Source: Artemisia argyi
Lineage: Eukaryota; Streptophyta; Magnoliopsida; Asterales; Asteraceae
Length of the DNA: 64,000 nucleotides
Direction: 5' to 3'
NCBI GenBank assembly: GCA_030686995.1
Contig: CM060709.1
Span: 307,868,857-307,932,856 of the forward strand
Numbering within the stretch: the stretch's first letter is position 1; every line of letters starts with the position of its first letter. Under the pieces are notes generated by a model. It did no database searches. It saw only the letters and a list, made by a program, of their open reading frames with translations, and had not been told where the DNA came from. The position numbers were made by a program, and so were the translations under genes. Shown one piece after another: positions 1 to 12,290 of this stretch.

Positions 1-241
1 CCCTAATGGGTTGGGTTTGGCCAAACATGGGTTTTACAAGCCCATTCCATGTTTTTCTTGAACTCTATTTTAAGTTCAGTCCTTCATCTTTCCTCCAACG
101 ATCATTTTGTGAATTTAATAATTATTCGTCACTAAAACAATAATTATTAATTAATTGAAACTCATACGTAAAGTGTGCAATCCCGAAGTCTCGAGTTCGA
201 GTCCGGACATATTCATTAATTTTTATCCGTTAAAACTAACA
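1..241 (-). repeat. 3' LTR of the LARD-like element (partial)
   Basis: Matches 6972-7212 with one visible difference (position 99, C versus A). The rest of this LTR lies before the window. A polypurine-tract complement follows directly at 242. Confidence 0.8.
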
Positions 242-3200
242 GCTCCCACTCGGATATACATTAATGTAATAATGACAATGGTTAGTCTAGCATAACACGC
301 CAATGTCCCCAGAACGATCACGAGTATGGTTTCCTGGAAAAAACCACCTTTGATGATTCATCATCATACTTATCCTTTTGATTCTAATACTATGTTAATA
401 TGGATATGGATCGAAGTCATTCCATAATTAACTAGTGTTTCTCGTTATTTATGATCAAGCAAGATTACCAATTCATCTGAACACATTCCAGATAGACCTT
501 GGGCATGGCCATGCAAACATCTTGTTAATCCTACGAGTGGCCAAACAGTATTAAACTTCAAAACAAATTTGAAGGAACCAAATCCTGTATTGACTACAAG
601 CATAACCTATGAACTTCGCATCACCTCTGAAAATAATCCTTATAACTACCAGTTACGGATAGCGTTAGATTATCTCACAGAAAATGAGCTACACCCACAG
701 TAGTTACCTGGTATCTCAAGTCTGAGGATAAATATTCGTGATTTACTCTAATGACAACATCCATAAGTACAATCATGTAATTGGGATTTTGTCCTATATC
801 CAATTTATCCAGTATTGAATATCATGTGAATTTGGCTTGTCCACGCATCAATATATTTTAATATATTATACCAAATCTCACATTTGTCTTAGTTCAATGA
901 TACTCCCATATCATTAATTGACAACGGACTATTTAGAATAACTTAAGTTATTCATGGATTAAACATGCAAATATAGGATACAATATTTATGAATAGAAAT
1001 AAACATAACACAATACTTCATTTCATTCGAATAATTATTGTTTACAATCCTTTATCCAAATACTAAATAGATCAATGCATGAAAAATTCTTGTTAATGAA
1101 TTTTGTCTCAAGTAATAACAATCATACTTGTTGACAATTATGCCTCAAGTAATCATACTTGTTGACAAGGCATTATTCAACTAACTTTGATCTATCGGAA
1201 TTTTGAGAATACTTATTTCAATAATGAAATTCTTGTATATGTGCATTCAAATAATTTGATATAACCACATAATACATCATAAAATGTGTATGACATCCTC
1301 AACATACAATTTATGATAATTAAACTTCCAAACCTTTAAAGTTTAAAGTATTCTTATTCTTTAACGTATAATGCAACTATGCTTTTCGTTAAGCATAACT
1401 AGTACACATGGCTATTAACAAGGATGAAATCCTTTCATGACTAGTATTGAGTGTCATCTCAATTTATATTAGCATCATTGTATACAAACAACAATATGCT
1501 CTTTTCCGTAAACTTCAATGTGTAATGTTTTATTCCTTCCAAACTTTCAAGTTTGTTGGCTATGACAATTTTACAAATTGTTCATTTATAGAATCTAGAA
1601 ATTGTTCCAGGCTAAGGATGTGATTCTATATCCAAATACATTCCTTTAGAATATTTATTACACAACTTATCTAATATCTTTCATTAGATATCAATGTTGT
1701 CAAATCATCTTTTATCAAAGCATGATATAACAACAACATGATGTACATGAAAAATTCTCGTGTCCAACTTAATTTCATTTATGTACTACATATCCATTTA
1801 AACTTTCTAAATGATATATCATGTTCTATTAGATTCATTTACCGCACATGTTTACATCAATAAACATATATTCAAGGTTGTACTTATTAAATCTTTCAAG
1901 TAAAGTTTCATTCCAAGTTATGACTTACCATTTAACTTATATAGAATGTTACTTCCTATATGTTATACAACATATATGATTTAAATAAGCAAACATAATA
2001 CTCCCACTAGCTTTCAGAATTACTTAGGAGTTATCTTATTTTAAATTATAAATCAAAACATAGATTTAATATTTAAACATAAGATTTATCTCCTTGATGC
2101 ATGCATCTATCCATACTTGGATTCTTGCATTTTGTATACTTTCAAAGATTAAATGAATTCATAAAACTCTTAATTACTCATCGTCCTCGCTTAAGTAATT
2201 ATATAAGAAAGTGGTTTTATAATCCATTGTCAAATTTCATATTCATAAAAATGAATATGACAACTACCATCTTTGTATTTTAATGTGCTTAGGAAAGAGT
2301 ATTCAATCATAGTTAATTACTTAAGTATGATTAATAATCTTGTCATAAGACATACATTAAAATATGTATACAATTTTGTCCATATGATTCTTTATGCAAA
2401 GATTTAAACCTCTAGGGTTTATCTTCTCTTGCAGAAACTCATCTTCATTAAGATAAACCAAGTTTTCAAAGTTGATTTATCTTTATGGACAGCATCTTAA
2501 CATTCATAGTATGAGCAATTTACCATAATTAGTAAATGTGTCATTATGATTAACAGGCTTACTTTGATCCTGTAATTCATAATTCTCAGCATATTAATTA
2601 ACTATCTGAGACATCCCTACGGATCTATGAATGAGAGTTTCATCATGTTGAGATTTAACCTTTATATTTCAAACCTCATCATGATTTTCACTAGTGTGGT
2701 TTTAGAAGATTATATATTTTGTAATTTTGATCTTTCAAGATCTAAACAAAACTCCCACTTGCCTTTTGTATTTTATAAATACTTTAGCAAGATGAGCAAC
2801 ACTAAATCGTTCTCATTTGGGATATTACAAAAATATTTTACAGTTCCTGACTCTTGTTTGTTAAAACTACTTATTAACAAAATCAGAACTTCATTTTTTA
2901 AGACTTTAATGTGATTCATCACATTCCATAATGTCTTATTTAATCTTCTAGGTTGGAGTCTTATTGAGTATATTCAATCCATACTCAATTTTCTAACCTT
3001 GACAACTTTTAGAAGAAAAGAAGTCATATTTATCTTTTAATCAAACAATATAACAAGAGTTTGATTTTTCCTAACTGAACACACCACCAACTTGTGATGT
3101 TTCATTAGAATTAATATTGTGAGACAAACTAACAATATGTAAGATAAACTTATTCCCTTTGGCTTACCTATTTACCAACTAAGTCAACTTAATGGTACAA

Positions 3201-3534
3201 TAGAATTTTCAATCCAATTGCATGCTATATAACATAAGTACCTTTTGAACAAGTTACTTCATGTTCATGTCTTAAGAAGACATGAACTGTTATATTCCCA
3301 CTTTACGTTGTACATCATTGATCAACTCAATGATTTCTTGTTTGAAACATAACAAGTTTAACGTCTTACTTTATTATAAGTCTTGTAATAGTTAAAAGAC
3401 TTCATGTTTATAAGAAGATATAAACATAAATAACTAAAGTATTTGTGAACACCTCCACTTGGTTTCATATAGTAATTTCAAGTTAATTTACTACTTCATT
3501 TGCTTATGTCATTTTATGAATTATCCAATTTAAG

Positions 3535-5352
3535 AAACTGCAAACTCACATAATTCCATTACATCAGTTGATCTGCTAGTAATGACATCATGTAGTTTAC
3601 CTTTCTATTGCAATCTAGGCAGGTTACACCCTGACGTAAATTGTAAATTCAAGTGTTTCTTTTAATTTGAATATCATAAGACATAAAAGTAGTCTTATAA
3701 TCATGACACATGTTCTACATAAGATAAACTTACACATTAAATGTATAAGTCCTATTAGAACATTGATCTCTTACCTTGCAATTAAGAGAATCCTATAATC
3801 ATATTTCTATGTATTGTTCCTTTGCACACAATAAACAATTCTCCCACTTGTGCATTGAACAATATCATGTAGTATATAAACAACACAACAAACGTTTGTT
3901 TATGTGATTCAATATGATTTGTGTCATAAGTAGATGTAGGACTACTTTGTCTTATCAGGAAACGCAAATGGCTATCCTAAGAACATGAGTGTCTACAATT
4001 TGAAAGTAATTATCTTGAAGATAATTTTGGGCTACTATACAGAAATTAAATCTTGTAGCTCCCACTGAATTAGAGAACATAACAATAACTCTATATTCAG
4101 TAAACAACACAAAGCTCCCACTGGATTTGACAACATTGTACGTGTTTCATAACCAGTGAAAACAATTTGCTTGTTTTTACTTTCCTACACATTTAGAAAA
4201 ACCCATATGTAATAATTACTCAGGTTCTAAAATGTGTATTCTACTATGTTTATGATGGATTATCCATCAATGATATTAACTTGAAGAATTTGAGCATGCA
4301 ACTTCTTCCTTAATAGGCCTACCATCCCCATAATGGTATGTAGCACCTTTAAAGCACAACAACTAGATAAAATACTAGCTTTGCCTTTTGCCAATTTTGC
4401 GGTAATCTGTCCAGCTTCTAATAACTCATATTTTCCATTTAACCAAATGCCTTGTTTGTTATAGAAGAATTCATTCACCAAATAAGAGTAATGAAATTTC
4501 TATGGAAAATAAGATGCGCTATATCCTTAAATATTAAGGATTGCTATGAGTTATATATTAGAATGTAGACAATTCTAATGTTCCTATCATACCTTTCTCA
4601 ATCATGAAAAGGAATAGGATTGAGTCTTATTCTTTTCTCATGGAAAATAGACTTAGGATTGAGTCTTATTCTTTTCTTCCTATCATACCTTTCTCAATCA
4701 TGAAAAGGAATAGGATCGAGTCTTATTTTTTTCTCTCATGGAAAATAGACTTTCTTACATTTCGGTAAATTTTTCTCAATCAAACATTATGTTTGAAAGC
4801 AGAATTATATCAATTTACCAATTTAAGACCAAACCACGTTTACGGCTTTAATGTTGCATTAATACGTTAAAAAGAATTACAAAATTCAATTTTAGTATTT
4901 TCGATAATTAAATTTTCAAAAAAAATTAAATACCCATGGTTCATAAACATATAACCATTTTAATTTTACATTGAAAAACTAGGATCCAAATTGACATAAG
5001 TTCATCACATCAGTTGATCTGCTAGTGATGACGTTATTCAATAAGGTACGAGTCGAGCCTCAATTGCCAATATTCAATTGCAATTCCTAGAATCGATGGG
5101 ATTTACATTAATTGCCAACCGCAGTTGCAATGTAAGCATGTTTTATCCCCATCTTTTTATGCCTTGAGTGATCAGTTCCCACTATCAACTCAATTAAGTT
5201 AACCAATTTAAGAAACAACAAACTTACATAATGACACCACACCAGTTGATCTGCTAGTGATGAAATCATGTAATTTGCCCCTCCATTGCAATCTAGCCAG
5301 GTTACGCCCTGACGTAGATCCAATTTTAGGTGTTTCCGTTTCATTGGATGGC
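3535..5352. repeat. Dispersed internal repeat of the LARD-like element (three copies)
   Basis: A word around CAGTTGATCTGCTAGT recurs at about 3566, 5011 and 5241. The first and third copies stay similar for about 115 bp (3535-3672 and 5212-5352), including a shared CAGGTTAC(A/G)CCCTGACGTA. The middle copy diverges after about 35 bp. These repeats lie in the non-coding interior and may be packaging or structural RNA sequence, or just local duplication. Confidence 0.6.
4581..4752. repeat. 96-bp tandem repeat in the LARD-like interior
   Basis: The unit beginning TTCCTATCATACCTTTCTCA starts at 4581 and again at 4677. A shorter inner repeat, GGATTGAGTCTTATTCTTTT, also occurs twice. No coding meaning is visible. 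Confidence 0.75.
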
Positions 5353-6406
5353 ATATAACTTAAATTTAAGGGTAGTAAATTTGATGTGTGTAATCAAATA
5401 TATGTACAAAGATGTCATGCATTCATCTTGTAGCATATGTTTCATGTAAAAAAACTTTTACTCATTAGTTTCTTTACGAGCTTAAATCTCCAAACTTTTG
5501 ATTGAGGCGTTGAGAAACTTACAACTTTGCCTTAAGTGCTTCGTAGTTATCATGGATGTTAGGTAAAGACTAAAATATGACTCACAGGCGAGCGGTAAGC
5601 CAGAATGGAGGCTCACTAAGGCCGCAATTTAATGCGTAGCCATCCTTATACCCACTTTAATAGTTTGTCATAATTAGTTCTACCTTTCAACCACTTAATA
5701 CAGTCGCGATCAATCAACCAAAAGTCCAAGATTTATTAAGTAAGCTCAAAACAAGATTTCACCATTATTAAGTCCGTTTAATATTTTATTTATAGAAATT
5801 ACTCTTTGTTACTATCATGTTAAAACATATAAAACAAAAGTAATAAAATAAAATAAACAAACAACAACAATAATGGTCATGCTAAATTAAAATCAATATT
5901 AAAACACACTATTGATTTAATACACGATTAATAGGGTCTTCCCTAATCTTATAATTAATCAAATTTTAGTAATCTTTATTCATAATATTTACTAAACAAT
6001 TTATCAATTATAAAAGAATCGCATAATAAGCATGAAATCTTAAAACCAAATCATCATAATCCAAGACAACACATGCATGGTTTGTCATGGATGCCCATAT
6101 TGCACATATTATAGCAAATAATCATGTCAATTAAGGAACGCAACCAAACGGCATATAACAATATCCATACACATAAATTACATGCAACCTAGGGTTTCTA
6201 CAAGTTTTTATTACATAATTCATCAAACCCTATATTTTTTTTTTATTTTTTTTTTAACTTTCGACATATATATAATTAATTAAATAAAGTCGAAATAAAA
6301 ATAAAAACTAGGGTTTATGAAAAAATAAAAACATAAGAACACCAAGCATGTTATAATCAAACAATTCAATTTTATGTGTTTCGGTAATTCATTATAATGT
6401 ATTAAC

Positions 6407-6420
6407 GGCTCTTGATGCCA
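6407..6420 (-). other. Primer-binding site of the LARD-like element
   Basis: On the minus strand this reads TGGCATCAAGAGCC, one base from the LTR edge. It is a variant of the TGGTATCAGAGC site that pairs with initiator tRNA-Met in plant Copia elements. Confidence 0.65.
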
Positions 6421-6421
6421 C

Positions 6422-7212
6422 TGTTGGAATATATGAATAATAATAAACATATAAACATCAAAGAGTACGCAGCGGAATAGATCAAATACAAATAATAAAT
6501 TAACCGAATATAAATGGATGCGTACCTCTTTGTGATTTCTAGCAAGAACAAGAAACCAATGGAACAAGAACTATAAACCCTAATTGGGTTTAATGGTGGA
6601 TCGACTAGGGTTAGTCGAATAGGGCAAATCACCTTGTTAGCAAAAGTATGCCAACACTTCGTTCTTGAACACACGTATTAGTAGCGTTTCAATAAGAAAA
6701 GCTAGGTTCTTAATTCACAAGCAATCCAAACACAATGTTTAGAAGATCGCGTAGGAACCCTGGAAGGGTGTAGTTGATCAACTAAACAAGAATGGTTTTG
6801 AGCTTAGAAATCTAGTAGGAACCCTATAAGGGTGTAGTTCGATTTCTAACTCAAGAGGAGAAAGAGAAGGAGATTTGGTTTGCAAGTGAACCAAGGGATG
6901 ATTGAATGAATGAGAGGAGGTCTCATTATATAGCATTCAAGAAACTTGGAGCACAAGACACAAACCCTACACCCTAATGGGTTGGGTTTGGCCAAACATG
7001 GGTTTTACAAGCCCATTCCATGTTTTTCTTGAACTCTATTTTAAGTTCAGTCCTTCATCTTTCATCCAACGATCATTTTGTGAATTTAATAATTATTCGT
7101 CACTAAAACAATAATTATTAATTAATTGAAACTCATACGTAAAGTGTGCAATCCCGAAGTCTCGAGTTCGAGTCCGGACATATTCATTAATTTTTATCCG
7201 TTAAAACTAACA
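6422..7212 (-). repeat. 5' LTR of the LARD-like element
   Basis: Complete 791-bp LTR, TGTTGGAATA... to ...AAACTAACA as read on the plus strand. Its last 241 bp are repeated at the window start. The small minus-strand ORFs inside it (6280-6674) cross the LTR edge and show no protein signature, so they are not called. Confidence 0.8.
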
Positions 7213-9123
7213 GAAACTATAGAATATTCGATGTAAATTTTTGGTTGAATCAAGTTTCGGGTTTGAGAATGTCCTACTCGACATTCAATGACACTCTTAA
7301 ATGATCCTCATTACCAAATCAAATACGCTATATTTGCCGTGATTAATGGTTTAGCAGATTGCATTATTTTCCATGCCAAAAATACATATATTCCACAAGG
7401 TTTGTATGAAAAATCTTCTAAAAACAAAATTGTCTTCTTTTGTTAGGCCTAGTCTTCGTCATCTTTGTATTTATCATGTTTGATGTCGACACTATTTAAT
7501 TATGCATTTCCTTGGCAGCCACAATTAGCTAGCAACTTCTCAACATTTTAGAACTCAATGAAGTTGTTTATACAAATCAAATCCCTTGCAAAACTCATTT
7601 TAATTTGAAATTTCTACCAACTATATACATGCATGCATGACTTCAAACTTATCATCTCTAAACTATTAAATTCACCCATCCAAATCTTGCATCCAAGTAG
7701 CACTAATGAATTGTAATCATAGAACAAATCTATACTACTTTATAAAGCATTTGGGACATGCTATAAATAGAAGGCTTAAAAATTCAGATTCAACACTTAT
7801 ACTTATAATAGAAATAACATAAAGAATTGTATTAATTTTGCTATAATACATATACATAAAGCTTAAAAATTCAGCTATCTTCCTGGAAATTAAATACAAA
7901 ATATTGTAACAGCACCAATTCAAAACATTGTAAGTTGTAACAGCTCACACCAATTCAAAACGTACGGTAAGATACATCATATATAGACCTCCTCTCTCCC
8001 ATTACATCCCCACACACACAAAAATTTAGAGCCCGTAACTCTTTTTCTCTGCTCTAAACCACCCTCATTAAAACCATCATCAACCGGCACCAACAAATAC
8101 GCCAGTACGCCACCTGCTGACGCAACAATAACCATCACCATGCCGCCATCTGCAGAAGTAGCCACCATATCGCCGTGGTTTGGTTGTTTCGGTGGGTTGG
8201 GTGGCTTTGGATGTTTGGTTTGGTTGGGTGTCAGTGCCGTCGGCGGGTGCTAAGAACAAATAAACTGCCAAAAACATATAACCAACTATAACATTATCCT
8301 AATCTCATCTACCAACACAGTCGAACAACATTAAATCCTGTTACTAACAACACCATATACTATCTAATCACATCCTCCTCACGACACAATTAAAACTACA
8401 ACCTAAACAAGACTAAAAAACAAACAGAAATCATCTCAGTGTTTGTTCAAGTGTTTACCAATCTTTAAAGATCTTAAGTGTGTGAACAAAAATCATCATA
8501 GATCTGTGAGAAACAACCACTTCTCTTTTATATTCGAAAATCAAAAGGAAAAGACAATAACAAATTTGTTATTATATTTCTTTCTTTCGTTAAAAGATAA
8601 ACAAAAATACGTAAAACAAACCTTACCGAGACCTCTTGAACGAGATCTTGAAGCTGCTCAACATACATAGGCTATTTCGTGTGTTGTACAGGTCTTTTGC
8701 TAAAAGAAACAAAAGAAAGGGACATGATTTAATTTGTGTTTTGTGATATTTATTAGTTAAATAAAAAAGATTGCAAGTAGTTCGTGTGTTTTTAGGATAA
8801 TACAAAGAAAAGTGATTGTATGAGGTATAAGTGACAGAGTAGTTACTTGTGTGGCTGCAGAGTTTAAGTGATAATGTTATTAGGGTTGATTTGCTTTAGG
8901 GTTAGTATTATATGGTAGACTTGGTAGTCACTATAGGGTTGTTAAAGATGGGTTGAGTGGGCTGCGAAATTGTTGTGGTTGACCAAGAAGCTAAACTATT
9001 TTTTGGGTTGGTTAATAGTTTTGGTAAGGCTAAATTGTGCTATATGCTGAACTAAAAAAATGTTATCCGTATTGGTCTATTTTAACATTATTATTAGATT
9101 TTAGATAAAAGGTTATATATATT
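7213..9123. other. Intergenic stretch, no gene recognised
   Basis: No reading frame here has a recognisable domain. The GC-richer patch at about 8040-8300 gives two overlapping minus-strand ORFs (63 and 65 codons) without a family signature. It could be a captured gene fragment or transposon interior. The rest is AT-rich and unremarkable. Confidence 0.5.
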
Positions 9124-9665
9124 TGTCTATTTTAGAGAGCCCATTTGTAAAATACTAGCAACGTATCCGTGTGAAGCAACGAGAATGGCCAAGTTGAATT
9201 TGTTGTTGTTGTTTTCGGTGTTGGCGGTGGTGACCATGGATTCTAGCATTTGCTAGAGATTGCTTTTTGAAATAAACTTATAATTTTAGGTTGGCTGATT
9301 CTTGAGATTGGAAAAGGTGAAAGAAAGTGAATGTATGTGTTTGATTTAAGGAAATTATATTTAATAGTGAGATTATGTGTTAACTAATTACCGAAATTGA
9401 ATACTATTAATGCATGTTTAAATTGATTTAAACATGACCAAAATATATATTTAAACAATGTCAGTTTTTGCATTACGCCTGACATTTAAATAGTTTTGCA
9501 TCATATATCATGCACCGCCGATAAAGGAAGATGGTAACAATCAGCCTTTCAAATTACATTTCATTTTGTAATGACGTCCCTTATGTTTATTTGGATATAA
9601 ATATTTTGCATTATTATTGGTTGGTTAAAGTTATTTTATTTTAAATTATCATTCATTCGTACCGT

Positions 9666-9712
<47 letters not shown>

Positions 9713-9791
9713 GTGTAACCGAATAACATTTGTTCGCCGCAAAATATAGTCACATGGTACCCGCCGCCGCATTGCGCGGGTACCCTGCTAG
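9124..9791 (+). mobile_element. Helitron-like element (3' end clear, 5' end tentative)
   Basis: The 3' end has the Helitron layout: a hairpin with arms GGTACCCGC (9756-9764) and GCGGGTACC (9776-9784), then CTAG at 9788-9791 followed by T. Helitrons insert between A and T and show no target duplication. The left part holds CTAGCAACGTATCCGTGTG at 9149-9167, a type of text I associate with Helitron 5' regions. The exact TC start is not certain; 9124 is a guess. A 42-base A run sits just upstream of the 3' hairpin. No Rep/helicase reading frame is present, so the copy would be non-autonomous. Confidence 0.5.
9670..9711. repeat. Poly(A) tract, 42 nt
   Basis: Uninterrupted A run, 44 bp before the Helitron-like 3' hairpin. 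Length may be affected by sequencing or assembly. Confidence 0.9.
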
Positions 9792-9997
9792 TGAATATAA
9801 AAGGAGTTAACTATAGAGCATGAGAGTCACATGAAATTTGATTATTACCAAAAATACGCAAGCATTAGATGCATGATTCACACATTAGGAAATTAAGATA
9901 GAAAATTCATGATAAAGACTACTTGCTTCATTTAGATTAAACGTAAATCATTTTCAGCTATCGTGACCGGTTCTAATCCATAAAGATTTGAGGAAAT

Positions 9998-10001
<4 letters not shown>

Positions 10002-10052
<51 letters not shown>

Positions 10053-10065
10053 AGAGAGAGAGAGG
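10002..10065. repeat. Poly(A) plus (GA)n microsatellite
   Basis: A run 10002-10049 passes directly into eight GA dinucleotides. Confidence 0.9.
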
Positions 10066-10763
10066 AAAACCACATTCAAACAATATTTTGTGTACATAAT
10101 GTCGATATGTTTGGTGCACAACCACTAATTTGCTTCAAATATTTCTATTTAATATCTAGAAATGTGGACGTTTCTTTACTTTGACTTCATATATTCACAT
10201 GAACTGAAAAAAGTAGGTAAACATGTCATTCATGTAGAAGGTATACCATCACAGAAATTGGACCATCTTAAGCCATGAAATTAAGTTTTATATTACACAT
10301 GAGGAAAGTCTATATTCACCATTTTCTCTTTCAACATAAAATAGCAATGTATTTTCTTTCCTGTCCTATTTAAGTATGTAAACTAAAAAATGTTTTACTT
10401 AAGGCTACAAAATTTTAACAAGTATGTCGATATGCACACATTGATTATGTGTCATACCTCATAATATGTCATGTGTCATTGCTCTTTACATGACATATCA
10501 AAATATGCATATTAGAACACTTACTGAAAAATCGCAACATCAAGTGGAACACTATTTTGCTCACGTACTCATATGAGACATGAAAGAAAGTATATTGCTA
10601 TTTTGTAACCTAAACCTTAACAAGAATCCTACACTTATATGATTACTTTGCTTGTTTTATCATTGTGATTAAGCTAGAATTTTTGAACTTTATGCACCAA
10701 AGAAACTTGACCTTGCGACACCAATTTTTCTAAACAGCAAAAGAATATCAATTATAAAACTAG

Positions 10764-10876
<113 letters not shown>

Positions 10877-11034
10877 GCGTCAAAAATAAATAAATAGAAA
10901 ACCCAAACCTAATACACCAAACACCCTTATAGGGAATTCAAACTCGAAACCACACTTAGGCAACTTCAAAAACCCTCACCCAAACACCACTCATGTACCA
11001 AACTCAAGATAGAAAAACATTTTAATGGCATACC

Positions 11035-11164
11035 TATTAGATGAATAAATTAGTTGGCCCAAGCCCGACTTATGGGTTGGGTCCATTATGATTTCTAGGT
11101 TTATTGGTTTATAAATACCTGATGAATAAACATTATAGCGTACGAGTTTTATCATTATCTTACA
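11035..11164 (+). repeat. 5' LTR of the TRIM
   Basis: 130 bp, matching 11511-11640 with roughly a dozen differences by eye, so the insertion is older than the Copia elements here. Confidence 0.9.
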
Positions 11165-11290
11165 TGGTATCAATTCGGATTTTTATGTTGAATCCACGTA
11201 TATTCGGATTTTTTTGTTTTAAAAAAAAATAAAAAGAAAATATAGTTTTATGTTTTTGTTTATTTAATTTTTTTTTGGTTATTTTTTTAT

Positions 11291-11374
11291 GTCGAATCCA
11301 GGGTATCAATTTCCGAGACGACTTGTGTTGGTGTCGAATCCAGGGTATCATTTTCCAAGACGACTTTTGTTGTT
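11291..11374 (+). repeat. 42-bp tandem duplication inside the TRIM
   Basis: Two copies of a unit starting GTCGAATCCAGGGTATCA at 11291 and 11333. A weaker third trace (TTGAATCCACG) lies near 11187. Part of the unit repeats the GGTATCA word of the primer-binding site. Confidence 0.75.
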
Positions 11375-11510
11375 GTCCAATTTGCTTTCTTCGTTTATTT
11401 TGGTTTTGGGTTATCCCGTTTTATTTTTGGTTTATTGTTTGAAATTTGGTTTCTTAGTTTACTACTCCAGTTCTAGCTATTGCGATTTCGCTGCTCGAAC
11501 TGTGAGGGAG

Positions 11511-11640
11511 TATTAGATGAATAAATTAGTTGGCCCAAACCCGACTTATGGGTTGGGTCCATTTGGGTTTGCAGGTATATTGCTTTATAAATATATGACG
11601 AATAAACATTATAGCCTACGGATTTTATCATTATCTTACA
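11511..11640 (+). repeat. 3' LTR of the TRIM
   Basis: 130 bp, preceded by the purine tract at 11502-11510 and followed by the ATACC target duplication. Confidence 0.9.
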
Positions 11641-11865
11641 ATACCGACATATACTAGGTCATTTTCTAAAGAAAGAAACTGTATTAAATTCTTATATATA
11701 AACATCATATTTGCGTTGAACAAATACAATTCACCCAATACGAATTATACTAATGAAATGACATGAAAAAAAGATCATGCTAAAAAACTATAGAACACAC
11801 ACCCAAACTAGAAACAATAGCTAAAACTAGCTAGCTAGAGTGCAACAATAAAATGTTATGTATCA

Positions 11866-12290
11866 CACTACAAGAATCACGAGAACAGGCGACGAGCCTA
11901 TTCCCGTCGACACAATGTCGACGGCAATACGCAGAAAACGACAAAAAAAAAAAAAAACGCTTGAACGAGTCCGGCTGCGTTGAATATTTTGAGTTCATAT
12001 GATCCCGTCGACATGTCGACGGAAAATAGTGGTCAAAATTTTCAACCTCAATAATTGCCAAAACATGGGCGCAAAATTATCCCGCTAATACGCTCCCGTC
12101 GACATGTCGACGAAAACATATTAATCACGAATTATGACATGTGATTAGCGTTAATTACCTGTTTTGGTTAACATTCCCGTCGACATGTCGACGGGAAAAT
12201 TAATTAAATATAAAAGTACTAAATTATTGGCGAATATATATGGCGGAATTTTTCCCGCATGTTTTTCCCGTCGACATGTCGACGGTATTA
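11866..12290 (+). mobile_element. CACTA (En/Spm) transposon terminus with subterminal repeats
   Basis: CACTACAAGAA at 11866-11876 is the characteristic terminal inverted repeat start of plant CACTA transposons, preceded by TCA as the possible 3-bp target duplication. Inside it are five copies of a palindrome CCGTCGAC(AT)GTCGACGG. The first has a longer loop and the third has a final-base change. In CACTA elements such subterminal motifs are transposase-binding sites (as for TNPA in En/Spm). The other terminus, a TTCTTGTAGTG followed by TCA, was not found in the window as an element end. The element is therefore truncated or continues beyond later insertions. Confidence 0.75.
11904..12285 (+). 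repeat. Five phased 18-bp palindromes in the CACTA end
   Basis: Palindromes start at 11904, 12005, 12096, 12177 and 12268, so the gaps are 101, 91, 81 and 91 bp. Four share the perfectly symmetric core CGTCGACATGTCGACG. Three (12005, 12177, 12268) are perfect 18-bp palindromes. The first carries ACAAT between its arms. Confidence 0.9.

Larger units (their letters stand above)
1..7212 (-). mobile_element. Non-coding LTR retrotransposon (LARD-like), 3' LTR cut by window edge
   Basis: Positions 1-241 and 6972-7212 are near-identical direct repeats (one mismatch seen by eye), ending in the same AAACTAACA. The full LTR copy is 6422-7212 and has TG...CA ends. Orientation is minus: a complement of an initiator-Met-type primer-binding site (GGCTCTTGATGCCA) lies at 6407-6420 beside the right LTR, and the complement of a polypurine tract (GCTCCCACTC) lies at 242-251 beside the left LTR. 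The 6.2-kb interior is AT-rich and holds no reading frame that looks like gag or pol. This matches the definition of a large retrotransposon derivative that must borrow proteins from other elements. The target duplication cannot be checked because the left end is outside the window. The very low LTR divergence suggests recent movement. Confidence 0.8.
11035..11640 (+). mobile_element. TRIM element (terminal-repeat retrotransposon in miniature), complete
   Basis: Two 130-bp direct repeats (11035-11164 and 11511-11640) share ATGAATAAATTAGTTGGCCC near the start and end in TTATCTTACA. A TGGTATCA primer-binding site (initiator tRNA-Met type) starts one base after the left repeat at 11165. A purine run, GTGAGGGAG, stands directly before the right repeat. 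The element is bracketed by a perfect 5-bp target duplication ATACC (11030-11034 and 11641-11645). The 346-bp interior has no gag or pol. The LTR begins TATTAG where TG is expected, probably a mutated TG. All hallmarks of a TRIM are present. Confidence 0.92.

Noticed and set aside
4260..4481. 73-codon minus ORF in the LARD-like interior as a pol remnant
   Set aside because: No Copia or gypsy motif is present and the neighbouring frames are closed.
8040..8300. GC-rich patch as a host exon
   Set aside because: Two overlapping frames are equally open, neither has a signature, and splice sites could not be placed.
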